Positions 51,845-60,024 of a DNA stretch of 64,000 nt are shown here, piece after piece. The notes under the pieces were generated by a model that saw only the letters and a program-made list of their open reading frames with translations, searched no databases and was not told the DNA's origin. The translations under genes were made by a program, and so were the position numbers. The stretch is from Stenotrophomonas maltophilia (GTDB taxonomy: Bacteria; Pseudomonadota; Gammaproteobacteria; Xanthomonadales; Xanthomonadaceae): the NCBI RefSeq assembly GCF_039555535.1, contig NZ_CP154630.1:3423001-3487000 (forward strand), written 5' to 3'. How positions within the stretch are numbered: position 1 is the stretch's first letter; every line of letters begins with the position of its first letter.

Positions 51845-54800
51845 TCACCGATCCATGCCTTGGCGCACCCGCTCGCGCTGGACGGGCTGTGCGACCGGCA
51901 ACACGGGCTTGGCCTTCTGTCCTCGTGCCAGCTCGAACACCTCCAGCAGTTGGCGGGCCTTGCGCTCGGATTCGCTCATCTTCGCCACGGCCAGCTTCGC
52001 TTGCTTCTGCTCCTGGTGCTCCTTCAGCAGGGCATCCAACTTGACCTCCGCGCCGCTGCGCTGCTGCCCCGGGCGGTTGGATGCCTTCTGCTCTACTTCC
52101 CCGACCTGCTTTTTCAGCAAGTCGTCCAACGTCACCTTGGCCCCGCTGCGCTGCGCGGCTTTGGTGTCCTTGACCAAGCCAGCGTCCAGCACGGTCTCCT
52201 TCAAGCGCTCCAACCCGAGCCGCTCGTTCAACCGCTCCACGTCATCGGACGTCGCATACATGCGGTAGGAACCCTTCGTGAGACGGGTAAAGGCCACCAG
52301 GGCGCTGTGGGCGTCGAGCATGCCCAGGTTCGCCAGGTGGTAGACCTCCCGCTTGCCCTGGCCTTGGCTCTTATGCACTGTCCCTGCGTAGGAATGCTGA
52401 AAACTCTTCATCTCAAAACTGTTGAACGTCAGCCGCCGCCCGTCGCCCTTGGTCTCCGAGCGAATGGACACGCTGATGTCGTAGCCGCCCGCCCTTGAGG
52501 GCTTGATGCTGTCCACCACGGCCTGGGTGCCATTGATGACCCCCAGGTCCTTGTTCTTCGCGGTGAAGACGATCTGATCGCCCTTGGACAACGCCAGGTC
52601 GAACTTGCGCCCCTTGTCCCGGGCCTCGATCACCACCTCGTCCTGGCCCAGCTCTCCACGCTCTTTCAACCCGGCCCGGATGCCGGCGTTGAGCGCGGCC
52701 ACGTCGGCTCGGGTATGGGCGATGACCAGCTTCTCGCTCATCGGCACCGGGTCTTCGAAGTATTCGTGTAGCAGCCGCTCGCGAGCTTCCTTCTCCGTGG
52801 CCGTTTCGCGGATGGTGTCGAGCAACCGGGCCTTTATTTCGTTGCCCTTGTCGAGGGTCTGCGCCCGTGAACGGCTGGCCTTCTTCAAATCGATGACCTG
52901 GCCGTGCTCGTCCGTGGCGTAGAACGACAACGCGGTGTCTCGGTCTTCCTGTTTGCCCTGGCGTCGGATCTCGGTGAGCTTGGCATCGCCGACCGCTTGC
53001 TTGGTCAGCTGAAAGCCCGAGCCCGCCCCGATGGGCTGAAGCTGTTCCACGTCCCCCTGCATGATGACCTTCGCCCCCGCCTTGGCCGCGTAGCTGAAAA
53101 GCTTGTGGGTGTTGCGCGCATCGACCATGCCTGCCTCGTCCACCACAATGACGTCCGTCTTGCGGAACTGCATCTTTCCGTTGTCCAGGTCATGGAGCAT
53201 CTGCGCCATGCTCACGCTGGACATGCCGCTTTCCGCCTCCAGCTTCTCGGCCGCGGCGTTGGAAACGCAGACGCCCAGCAACTCGAATCCTTGGGTTTCG
53301 TAAGCTGCCCGAAAACACTCACTGATCGTCGTTTTACCGGTTCCGGCGAGCCCGGAAAGATTGACCACGCCCCCGCTGCCCTGGGTGATGTGGTCCAGCG
53401 CGTGGCGCTGCTCCTTGGAGAGCTGAAAGCCCTTGGCCTTCTCGTAGTCTTCCACCACCCGGTCCACGTCAGCCTGGGGCACGTGGTGATGGGTTTCCTT
53501 GGCTCGCTCAATCGCGAAGGCCACCACCTCCTGCTCGATCTGGAGCATCCACGGGGCGCAGTAGCGCTCCTGGGTATGCCGCCTTGCCAGCGAGTCGCCC
53601 TTGTCGTCGTCGTGCAGGCGCATGGGGTTGACCAGCACCAGGCCGTGCTCCTTCTTGAACGCTTCAACCAAGCTGTAGAGCTCTGGCACGGTGACGCTGC
53701 CGGCGTATTCCTGGCCCAAGACCTCCAGGAGATTGTGGTCGCAGAAAATGGCGTCCGTCTCGTGGAGCCGCTCCAGCAGTTCTGCCGGGGATTTTTGCTC
53801 CATTTCGTGCGCGTTGCCCTTGGCTTGCTTCAAGCTTGCCGTGGATACGTCGAAGTCTTTCAGCGTGTCCTGCCAGTGCGCGATCAGCTCGTGGTAGGGC
53901 GGCTCGTCCTTGTCTTTGCGCGTGGCCAACGTGGCCTGCTGATTAGACACGTTGTGCTTGGCTGCGTAGGCCAGGATTTCCTTGCGGCGGTTGCCGTAGC
54001 GATCCGTCACCTCCTCGTCCAGACCCGCGATCCGAGCGTAGACGCGCCCGGTTTCCTGGCCGTCGTCGTCCAGTTCACGGATGCGGTCCACTCCATACCC
54101 CAGCGCCTTCATTCCTTGGTAGAGCTCTGTCTTGTAGACCTCGTCTATGGCTTTGCGGTAGCGGAAGATCTCTTCAGCAGAGAGGCTGGCCTCGCCACCG
54201 TCACTGCCCAGGCTGAGGTTGTAAAGCAGGTTGTGGGTGTGGAGGCTGGGCCCCATCTCGCCGGTCGCCTCATCGGTTCGGGCGGCGTAGTGGTGGTGAG
54301 AGCTCCAGATCAACCCATCAACCCCGATGACATCCTTGCCGGCCTTGTTGCGGCGAGTTTCGGACATGGCTTCGAAGGCTTCCATCGCCCTCTGGACCGC
54401 GTTGCGGTGCGCAGCGTGGATGGCTTCTTGTTCTGCGGGGTCAGAAGCCAGGGCAAACGCCACGCTGACATCCAGCGGCGCGGAAATGGTCATGTCGTAG
54501 CCAATGCGATGCCCACCTGCCAAGTAAGTCACGTCTTTGCCGTCCTTCTGTAGCGGCTTCCCCGTCTTGTCCTTCCTCACTCGGATCTGGCCGCGGTCGC
54601 CCGCGTTGTGGCATAGCGCACGCCCCGTCTTGGGGTCGAACCCATCGGTCAGTGGGAGCATCAGCTCCTTGGTGGCGCGCTGCTCGGCCAGGCCCAGGTG
54701 TTTCGCCAGGCCCCCATAGAACCGGGATTCGGCTCCATCGCTTGGTGCTGGCAAGTCGTAGTAACCCACCACCTGTCGAGCCTTCTCCCTAGCGAGTTCC

Positions 54801-54880
54801 TGGGCAAGCAGGTAATCAATGGACGCGCAGCCACCCTGGGTTCCGCTGGCATTTCGCTTGAGTGTGGTTCGGTTGATCAT
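51845..54880 (-). CDS. MobF (TrwC/TraI-type) conjugative relaxase-helicase
   Basis: 1011 residues from ATG 54880 (MINRTTLKRNASGTQ); an upstream ATG adds 19 unlikely residues. The relaxase part (1-300) has a Tyr-rich start (DYLLAQELAREKARQVVGYY) and the three-His metal site in SSHHHYAARTDEATGEMG and SLHTHNLLYNL. A RecD-like helicase follows: Walker A GLAGTGKTTISE (about 512), VDEAGMVD (motif II), GDVEQLQPIGAGSGFQL and THTKSQGQ-like (AGTVHKSQGQG). It nicks oriT, stays covalently linked to the 5' end and unwinds the strand during transfer. The oriT is probably in the 76-base gap before the gene (54881-54956) or beside it. Confidence 0.9.
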   Translation of the reverse strand: MINRTTLKRNASGTQGGCASIDYLLAQELAREKARQVVGYYDLPAPSDGAESRFYGGLAKHLGLAEQRATKELMLPLTDGFDPKTGRALCHNAGDRGQIRVRKDKTGKPLQKDGKDVTYLAGGHRIGYDMTISAPLDVSVAFALASDPAEQEAIHAAHRNAVQRAMEAFEAMSETRRNKAGKDVIGVDGLIWSSHHHYAARTDEATGEMGPSLHTHNLLYNLSLGSDGGEASLSAEEIFRYRKAIDEVYKTELYQGMKALGYGVDRIRELDDDGQETGRVYARIAGLDEEVTDRYGNRRKEILAYAAKHNVSNQQATLATRKDKDEPPYHELIAHWQDTLKDFDVSTASLKQAKGNAHEMEQKSPAELLERLHETDAIFCDHNLLEVLGQEYAGSVTVPELYSLVEAFKKEHGLVLVNPMRLHDDDKGDSLARRHTQERYCAPWMLQIEQEVVAFAIERAKETHHHVPQADVDRVVEDYEKAKGFQLSKEQRHALDHITQGSGGVVNLSGLAGTGKTTISECFRAAYETQGFELLGVCVSNAAAEKLEAESGMSSVSMAQMLHDLDNGKMQFRKTDVIVVDEAGMVDARNTHKLFSYAAKAGAKVIMQGDVEQLQPIGAGSGFQLTKQAVGDAKLTEIRRQGKQEDRDTALSFYATDEHGQVIDLKKASRSRAQTLDKGNEIKARLLDTIRETATEKEARERLLHEYFEDPVPMSEKLVIAHTRADVAALNAGIRAGLKERGELGQDEVVIEARDKGRKFDLALSKGDQIVFTAKNKDLGVINGTQAVVDSIKPSRAGGYDISVSIRSETKGDGRRLTFNSFEMKSFQHSYAGTVHKSQGQGKREVYHLANLGMLDAHSALVAFTRLTKGSYRMYATSDDVERLNERLGLERLKETVLDAGLVKDTKAAQRSGAKVTLDDLLKKQVGEVEQKASNRPGQQRSGAEVKLDALLKEHQEQKQAKLAVAKMSESERKARQLLEVFELARGQKAKPVLPVAQPVQRERVRQGMDR

Positions 54881-54956
54881 GGGTCCCCCAGTGCATGTTC
54901 TCTTCCACATGCTTAGCAGAAATGCTCGAATGAGCAATACGGTATAGGGGCTTCAC

Positions 54957-55385
54957 GTGATCTATTTCTTCATAGAAGAGACCAACGAACAGGTAAAGGT
55001 TGGACGTGCCAAGAACATTGAGCGACGTCGTAGGAATCTACAGACAGGCAACCCAAGGGAGCTGCAACTCCTAGGGTGGATTCGCACTGATGACGATGTG
55101 CGTATCGAAAGGGAAATACATCAACGCCTCAATATCCTCCGTGGTCGAGGCGAGTGGTTTCACATCGACCCAGCTGATGCCCTTCCAATCCTGTCGCACT
55201 ATGGCATTGACGGCTTCGTAGGGACAACGGAGGACTCATTCGCCATCGTCGGCCATGACCGAGATGGCATACCTGAATACATGGGTGTCTGGAACTGGGG
55301 AGACTTGGAGTTCGAGGAGTGCTGCCCTTTTTGCGGGTCTTTCTGCGGCATGCACTTCCAAGACGCTTCTCACATGTATCACTGA
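54957..55385 (+). CDS. T5orf172-type GIY-YIG nuclease-family protein
   Basis: 142 residues from GTG 54957. MIYFFIEETNEQVKVGRAKN and RRRRNLQTGNPRELQLLGWI, then EREIHQRLNILRGRGEWFHI: this is the T5orf172 (GIY-YIG) domain with V-K-V-G-x-A, the conserved Arg and Glu, and GEWF. The C-terminal part has a cysteine cluster (ECCPFCGSFCGMHF), probably a metal knuckle. It is divergent from the relaxase gene with a gap of 76 bases. Such small nucleases are common on mobile elements; the substrate is unknown. Confidence 0.8.
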   Translation: MIYFFIEETNEQVKVGRAKNIERRRRNLQTGNPRELQLLGWIRTDDDVRIEREIHQRLNILRGRGEWFHIDPADALPILSHYGIDGFVGTTEDSFAIVGHDRDGIPEYMGVWNWGDLEFEECCPFCGSFCGMHFQDASHMYH

Positions 55386-55461
55386 ATCAACTGCGACCGA
55401 CTTGAGAGTTTCGAGTTTTTGTCACCGGACTACGGTCGGGAGGATGAGGAGAGCGATTGAT

Positions 55462-57372
55462 CTATTTCCGAAAGATCGCCTCCAGCTCGTCATTTGAAAC
55501 CGCGCGGAGCTTCGGCGGCGTGGCACCGCGTTTTTGCAGCTCCGCGGCGACCTGGTCGGCGGTCATCTTCAAGACCCGCTGGACCTCTGCGGCGCTCTGC
55601 GCGTCGCTCGGGGGCATGGGCTTTTGCTCCACCGGGCGCGCGCCCTGCTTCGTCCACCGTGCCCGCTTCTGTCCATCTCGAACCTTCGGATAGCTCACGC
55701 CAGGCCAGTCCAGCAAGAGTGGGTCCCGGCTTGTCTGCACAATGGCCCGGATGCCCCAACCCTCGGAGCCATAGGCGCTGCCATTGCGTGGGCCCAAGTC
55801 GTCAGTGAGCCGCCCCGGCGGAACAACGGCTTTCGACTCCTCGTGGACGGTCGCCTTGTCATCATGCGTGCGCCAAGCCACGGTGCGCTTGCCCAAGTTC
55901 CGGGAGATTTTTTCCCGGGTCTCGCCGATTTGGAGCTGGCACACGATGTGTGTGCCGACCAACCCTGAAAAGGCTTGCGCGGTCTTGTCCCCGTAGACCC
56001 TCTCGACCTGTGACCAATCCTGCACGGCCATGCAGGCCACCACGCCTTTTGAGCGTCCCAAGGCCAGCAACGGCTCGATGTTGAGCCGACCGGCGGAAGT
56101 GAGTTCGTCGAAGAAGAAGCCCAGGAAGCGCCCGGCTTCGTCATCCGGCAGGCTGGGCGAGATGATCTCCGGCACCGCGATGTTGATCATGGCCGAGATG
56201 TAACTGCGCGCCAGCACCTCGTCCGGGCCGCTCTGGACGATCACTTGCTTGCGCCCCGTGTAGTCGTCCTTGATCCAATCCAACATGGAGAACATGCGGT
56301 CTGACTTACGCTCCGGCCACGCCAAGGCCAGGCGCTCAATGACCGCGGTGCCGTTGGCAAGCACGGCCATACAGCTGCTGGTGGTGTTGCTGTCGGGGTT
56401 GGCAATGAGCGCGGCGGCGCGGGGATAGTGGATTGAAAGCGCTCTAGCCATCGGTTCAGCGGGACGGGCAACCAACGCGGCCAACTCTGCCCACCCCCAG
56501 CTCTTGCCCTTCGTGGCCTGGAGTTCGCGCACGCACCCTTCCAGCAAGGCTTGCGCCGCAGACGCCCAGAATGCGCCGCTGCCCTCCTCCGGGGGGATGA
56601 TGCTTTGGGAGAACGCGGCAGCCTGGGTTTGCGTCGCCACGTCACGGCCCACGTCCCAGATCCAACTGCGTTTGTCGAAGGGGCAGACGATGACCGGGTG
56701 CTTAAAAATGGACGTAAAGTCCCCTTTGATGTCGTAGATGAAACTTTTCTTTTTGAGACGGACCGTTTGCTCCAGCAGGTGCTTGAGGATGACGCTCTTA
56801 CCGCTGCCCACGCTGCCGTAGATGAACATGTGCCGGGCCCAAAGCTTCTTGCTTGCGATCCAGTCGGGATGCAGAGACAAGGCATGCAGCTCGTCTGCCT
56901 GTTCTTTCTTCGTGAGCGAGCGGCGGCGGGCCTCGGCCAGGGCTCGTTCCCCCTGCAGCAGTTCAGCGCCGGACACATGCCAGGTATTTGAGCGCGGGAT
57001 TAACCCCCGACGCGTCACCCAAGCCGACGCCCACCCGGCCAAGCAAGCGGCGACGCCGACCCGTGCCAACGTGCCAAACGTGGCCTGCTCCTTGGCCACC
57101 TCCCAGAATGCGGCGGCAGGCTCTCGGAATGAGATCGTGCCGGTGGCAAGGTTGCCCAGCGCTGCCAGGCTGCCAGTGAGGGCCTGGTTGAAGTTCATGA
57201 GCGTGTGACTGCTGGGCACCTGCCAGCCCAACCAAAGCGCTGCTGGGAAGACCAGACCAGCCACACACGCCCCAGACAGCAGGGCCCGGGGCCAATAGCG
57301 GACGGCCCGACTTGGTTCGATGCTCGACGGGACCGTCCAGCTCCAGCAGTCATAAATCGTGGACTTGCTCAC
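55462..57372 (-). CDS. Type IV coupling ATPase (VirD4/TrwB/TraD-like)
   Basis: 636 residues. Two N-terminal transmembrane helices (about 28-49 and 103-120) are followed by the soluble ATPase with Walker A GSVGSGKS (186-193), VRLKKKSFIYDIKGDFTS, and Walker B FLGFFFDEL (about 419), and the sensor QDWSQVERVYG. It links the relaxase-DNA complex to the secretion channel. The C-terminal tail (about 560-636) is charged. The start overlaps the ankyrin gene by 23 bases, so both belong to one operon transcribed leftward. Confidence 0.9.
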   Translation of the reverse strand: MSKSTIYDCWSWTVPSSIEPSRAVRYWPRALLSGACVAGLVFPAALWLGWQVPSSHTLMNFNQALTGSLAALGNLATGTISFREPAAAFWEVAKEQATFGTLARVGVAACLAGWASAWVTRRGLIPRSNTWHVSGAELLQGERALAEARRRSLTKKEQADELHALSLHPDWIASKKLWARHMFIYGSVGSGKSVILKHLLEQTVRLKKKSFIYDIKGDFTSIFKHPVIVCPFDKRSWIWDVGRDVATQTQAAAFSQSIIPPEEGSGAFWASAAQALLEGCVRELQATKGKSWGWAELAALVARPAEPMARALSIHYPRAAALIANPDSNTTSSCMAVLANGTAVIERLALAWPERKSDRMFSMLDWIKDDYTGRKQVIVQSGPDEVLARSYISAMINIAVPEIISPSLPDDEAGRFLGFFFDELTSAGRLNIEPLLALGRSKGVVACMAVQDWSQVERVYGDKTAQAFSGLVGTHIVCQLQIGETREKISRNLGKRTVAWRTHDDKATVHEESKAVVPPGRLTDDLGPRNGSAYGSEGWGIRAIVQTSRDPLLLDWPGVSYPKVRDGQKRARWTKQGARPVEQKPMPPSDAQSAAEVQRVLKMTADQVAAELQKRGATPPKLRAVSNDELEAIFRK

Positions 57373-58873
57373 GTGCCTTCTCCCGGTGAGCGTCGCCCGG
57401 CTTGCGCCCCTCCCGATCCAACTGCCCCGGGTCCGCGCCTGCGGCCATGAGCTCCAGGCAAACGCGGGCCTGCTTCCATTGCGCAGCGAGATGCAGTGGG
57501 GCCTGGCCGAAGTGATTCACCTGCGAGGGATCAGCTTGGACTTCCAGAAGCCGGCGGACGATGACGTGACTTTCGGAACGCACGGCTTGGTGAAGCGGAC
57601 GGTCGCCCATCGCGTCGGGCTGGTTAGGGTCAGCCCCCAGGTGCAGCGCTGCGTCCACCACCTCGGGCGCGTTCAACGAAATGCCTTCTTCCAGCCACGT
57701 TTGCGAAGGGACGTTGAACGTCAGCTCGGGATGGAACGCGTGCGCGGACGCCAGAAGTTCCGCCACATGGAAGCGGGCGAGTTGGGGTCCGTGGGCGTCG
57801 ATGAGCTTCAGTTCCAATGCTTCCGCTTGCTCAGGCGTAGCTCCGTAACGCTCCATCAGTCCTGCCGGGTAGTTTTGGACCGAGCGCTGCATGCCCAGCG
57901 CGACGTAGGTCTGGGCCACCCGGTGGCCTTCAGCCATGCTCAACGTCGTCTGCCCATTGGGTGCCGTGAGCGCGGGGTCGGCTCCATGCTCCAGCAACCG
58001 ACGAACGATGGCCCCCTCGCCCTGGCGCGCGGCCAGGTGGATGGGCATCAATCCTCGGGCATTGGGGCAGTTCGGATCGGCGCCCATCGCCAGGCAAGCA
58101 TTGACCGCGGCCAAGTTGCCCAGGGTGCTGTTTTCGCAAAGCCAGGTCTGAAACGGTGCGCCGTAGAGCCCCGGGTGTTCGCAGTGCTGGTGCGCGGCGG
58201 CGATGACCTCGCTTCCGTGCATCGTGGAGAGCGTTCCGCCCAGGGTTTGGATGAGGTGTTGCTCGGTGGCCTTGGCCTGCTCTTCCGGGACCTCGTAGCG
58301 CTGGAGAAGTCCGGCGATGTCCAGTTGGGGAAGCGCCGGGGCCTCCTGCGGCAACTCGGGCTGGGCACGCAGGAGCTGGAGCTGGTCAGCGGCGGCTCGG
58401 TTGGCTTGGACTTCTGCGATGGATTGCTGGAGCTGGGCCAGCAGGCCGGCGCGCTCGTCGCTGGGGAGGTTGAGGTAAGCCGGAGCAAGCCGGGTGTGGC
58501 CCAACACGCCCGCGTGGATTGTGACGTCCAGTTGCGAGGGGGTGATGCCGGGCTCGACGTGAACCTTGGTTCCTCCAGCTCGGTTGCCCAGCTCCAGGGA
58601 AATGCGGTTGGAGAAACGGCTGGGGGTCAGCACCCAGTCAAAACCCGCGTCGGTCTGGGTGTCCAACCCGGAAACCTGGGCCTCTCGGCAGAACCGCGTG
58701 GCCAGATCCAACGCCTCCCGCGCGTCGGCGGCAGCGGCGGCCTCGTGATGCTTCCCGTAGAACTGGGCCAGCGTCAGGGGGTGGAGAATGGGATGAAGCA
58801 ACGGCTCGTGGGGACGATTCAAGAAATCGCCCCCACCTGGGTTGCCTGCTGGGTTGTCGTGTTGGGGTTCCAT
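57350..58873 (-). CDS. Ankyrin-repeat protein
   Basis: 507 residues from ATG 58873 (MEPQHDNPAGNPGGG). The N-terminal 190 residues are of unknown type. Two ankyrin arrays are seen: LGNLAAVNACLAMGADPNCPN / LMPIHLAARQGEGAIVRRLL / GADPALTAPNGQTTL, and NAPEVVDAALHLGADPNQPD / GDRPLHQAVRSESHVIVRRL / FGQAPLHLAAQWKQARVCLE, with similar helical spacers. Ankyrins bind proteins; the context suggests a transfer-machine component or an effector. The start codon lies directly in the AAAGGGG run and has no spacing, which makes it doubtful; see the upstream small gene. Confidence 0.85.
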   Translation of the reverse strand: MEPQHDNPAGNPGGGDFLNRPHEPLLHPILHPLTLAQFYGKHHEAAAAADAREALDLATRFCREAQVSGLDTQTDAGFDWVLTPSRFSNRISLELGNRAGGTKVHVEPGITPSQLDVTIHAGVLGHTRLAPAYLNLPSDERAGLLAQLQQSIAEVQANRAAADQLQLLRAQPELPQEAPALPQLDIAGLLQRYEVPEEQAKATEQHLIQTLGGTLSTMHGSEVIAAAHQHCEHPGLYGAPFQTWLCENSTLGNLAAVNACLAMGADPNCPNARGLMPIHLAARQGEGAIVRRLLEHGADPALTAPNGQTTLSMAEGHRVAQTYVALGMQRSVQNYPAGLMERYGATPEQAEALELKLIDAHGPQLARFHVAELLASAHAFHPELTFNVPSQTWLEEGISLNAPEVVDAALHLGADPNQPDAMGDRPLHQAVRSESHVIVRRLLEVQADPSQVNHFGQAPLHLAAQWKQARVCLELMAAGADPGQLDREGRKPGDAHREKAREQVHDL

Positions 58874-59021
58874 CCCCTTTGCATACCGTCTTTTTCGGTT
58901 TTGGCAACCAGCAAGCGATCTTGATAATGAAAGCCGCGCCAACCAAAACCCCGGTTTGTAGGAAAAGCGAGACGGTGTGCAGATCCATCTGCTCCAAATC
59001 CTCCTTCAACCACGCCATCAT
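58638..59021 (-). CDS. Small membrane protein, possibly fused to the ankyrin frame by a +1 shift
   Basis: The frame from ATG 59021 (or 59018) gives MAWLKEDLEQMDLHTVSLFL, then one clear helix QTGVLVGAAFIIKIACWLPK, and is open for 127 codons, but its last two thirds lie in another frame of the ankyrin gene and look like a shadow. The real part is about the first 45 codons. Removing one G from the GGGG run at 58874-58877 would join this helix to the ankyrin frame. It overlaps the stop of the 40-residue gene before it by 4 bases. Confidence 0.4.
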   Translation of the reverse strand: MMAWLKEDLEQMDLHTVSLFLQTGVLVGAAFIIKIACWLPKPKKTVCKGDGTPTRQPSRQPRWGRFLESSPRAVASSHSPPPDAGPVLREASRGRRCRRRAGGVGSGHAVLPRGPGFRVGHPDRRGF

Positions 59022-59140
59022 GCCAGCAACCCCGCCACGTTGGCGGCCACGTAGCTCACCACCGAAAACGCACCCAACGTCAACAGCAGGTTTCCCACGT
59101 TGTCTACGGCGAACTCGTAAGCATCGGCAAAAATATACAT
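59018..59140 (-). CDS. 40-residue single-helix membrane protein
   Basis: ATG 59140 follows a perfect GGAGG with five bases. The product is MYIFADAYEFAVDNVGNLLL then TLGAFSVVSYVAANVAGLLA: a short charged head and one membrane helix. It ends overlapping the next small gene (ATGA). Small inner-membrane proteins of this size are common in type IV secretion operons; no family is recognised. Confidence 0.7.
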   Translation of the reverse strand: MYIFADAYEFAVDNVGNLLLTLGAFSVVSYVAANVAGLLA

Positions 59141-59161
59141 AGGGACCTCCCCCGGTTGTGT

Positions 59162-59179
59162 TTGACTGATTACAGTCAA
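59162..59179. promoter_or_regulatory. Palindrome TTGACTG-ATTA-CAGTCAA
   Basis: Perfect 7-bp arms around a 4-base spacer, 22 bases before the 40-residue gene start (minus strand). It is a good candidate for an operator or for a -35-containing site. The 190 bases to the left of it, up to the next gene, hold nothing else besides a hairpin at 59361-59383. Confidence 0.45.
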
Positions 59180-59360
59180 CCACATCTCATAAAACTGGCA
59201 ACCCTGAAAATCTCGATTGATCGACACTTTTGATGTTTAGTCAAATCTTTTTTCTCTCTTCCCCAGATGATCAACCCCCACCCCGTTTCTTGCTTTGAGC
59301 CGCTTTTGCCGTTTGCTTTTATGGGTAGATCGATCCACTCACAAACAAGGGAACGCGCCC

Positions 59361-59383
59361 AAAAAAAGGGCCCCGAAGGGCCC
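59361..59383 (-). terminator. Rho-independent terminator of the 176-residue gene
   Basis: Read on the minus strand: GGGCCCTTCGGGGCCC then TTTTTTT. It lies 26 bases after the stop codon of the gene at 59409-59939 and separates two leftward units of the transfer region. Confidence 0.88.
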
Positions 59384-59408
59384 TGGATGCGGCGCGGGGA
59401 ATGGACCG

Positions 59409-59939
59409 TCATTGACGGTAGATGTTCTTCTGGACTTGGGCCTCGTGCTTGTCCCAGTCGAAGTTCGCCTCATAGCGCTTCATGAAGTCTGCTTCCTTCT
59501 TCGCGCTGGCGGCGTAGTGCGCGTAGCCCAACTTACCAGGCCCCATGGTTTGCTGCCGCTGGGCCGCAGTCAGCATGGGGATGTTCTCCCCCAAGGATTG
59601 CCCTCCGTCCTTCTGCTGGCGCTTCTGTCGCCATTCGTCCACGGTGCTGAACACCACTTGGGCGTGCTTGTCTTTGGGCGCGTCTTCAGCGCGCTGCTGC
59701 ACCTGTGCGTGCAACCGCTCACGCGCGTCGGTGATCTCGTCGGGCTTGGCTTGCTTGGCCCAGTCCAACACGGCTTGTTGCTTCTCCTGGATATCGGCCT
59801 GGTCCTTCGCCAGCGACTGGTCGAAGGCTGCTTTCTTCTGCGGTTGGTGGTCGTTTGGACGCTCTCCGGCCAGCATGGCTCGCCGTTTATCGCGAGCGCC
59901 CAGCAGGTCGTTCAAGGCATCGAGGTGGGTATTGCTCAT
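59409..59939 (-). CDS. Charged, helical hypothetical protein
   Basis: 176 residues from ATG 59939, preceded by GGAGG (GAAGGAGGACTTTATG). There is no signal or membrane helix. The sequence is rich in Gln, Lys, Asp and Glu with probable helices (AFDQSLAKDQADIQEKQQAV, ARERLHAQVQQRAEDAPKDK), ending DKHEAQVQKNIYRQ. I do not recognise it. It lies 85 bases downstream of the large ATPase gene in the same direction, with a terminator after it. Confidence 0.75.
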   Translation of the reverse strand: MSNTHLDALNDLLGARDKRRAMLAGERPNDHQPQKKAAFDQSLAKDQADIQEKQQAVLDWAKQAKPDEITDARERLHAQVQQRAEDAPKDKHAQVVFSTVDEWRQKRQQKDGGQSLGENIPMLTAAQRQQTMGPGKLGYAHYAASAKKEADFMKRYEANFDWDKHEAQVQKNIYRQ

Positions 59940-60024
59940 AAAGTCCTCCTTCAAGGAAATGGGTGGTTGGGTCAGCATTGATCGATTTTGGAAAAGGGCA
60001 AGGGTTGCCTTGCCCTTTTGGGGC

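Noticed and set aside
52904..54553. Plus-strand frame of 549 codons
   Set aside because: Shadow of the MobF relaxase; the minus strand carries intact helicase and relaxase motifs.
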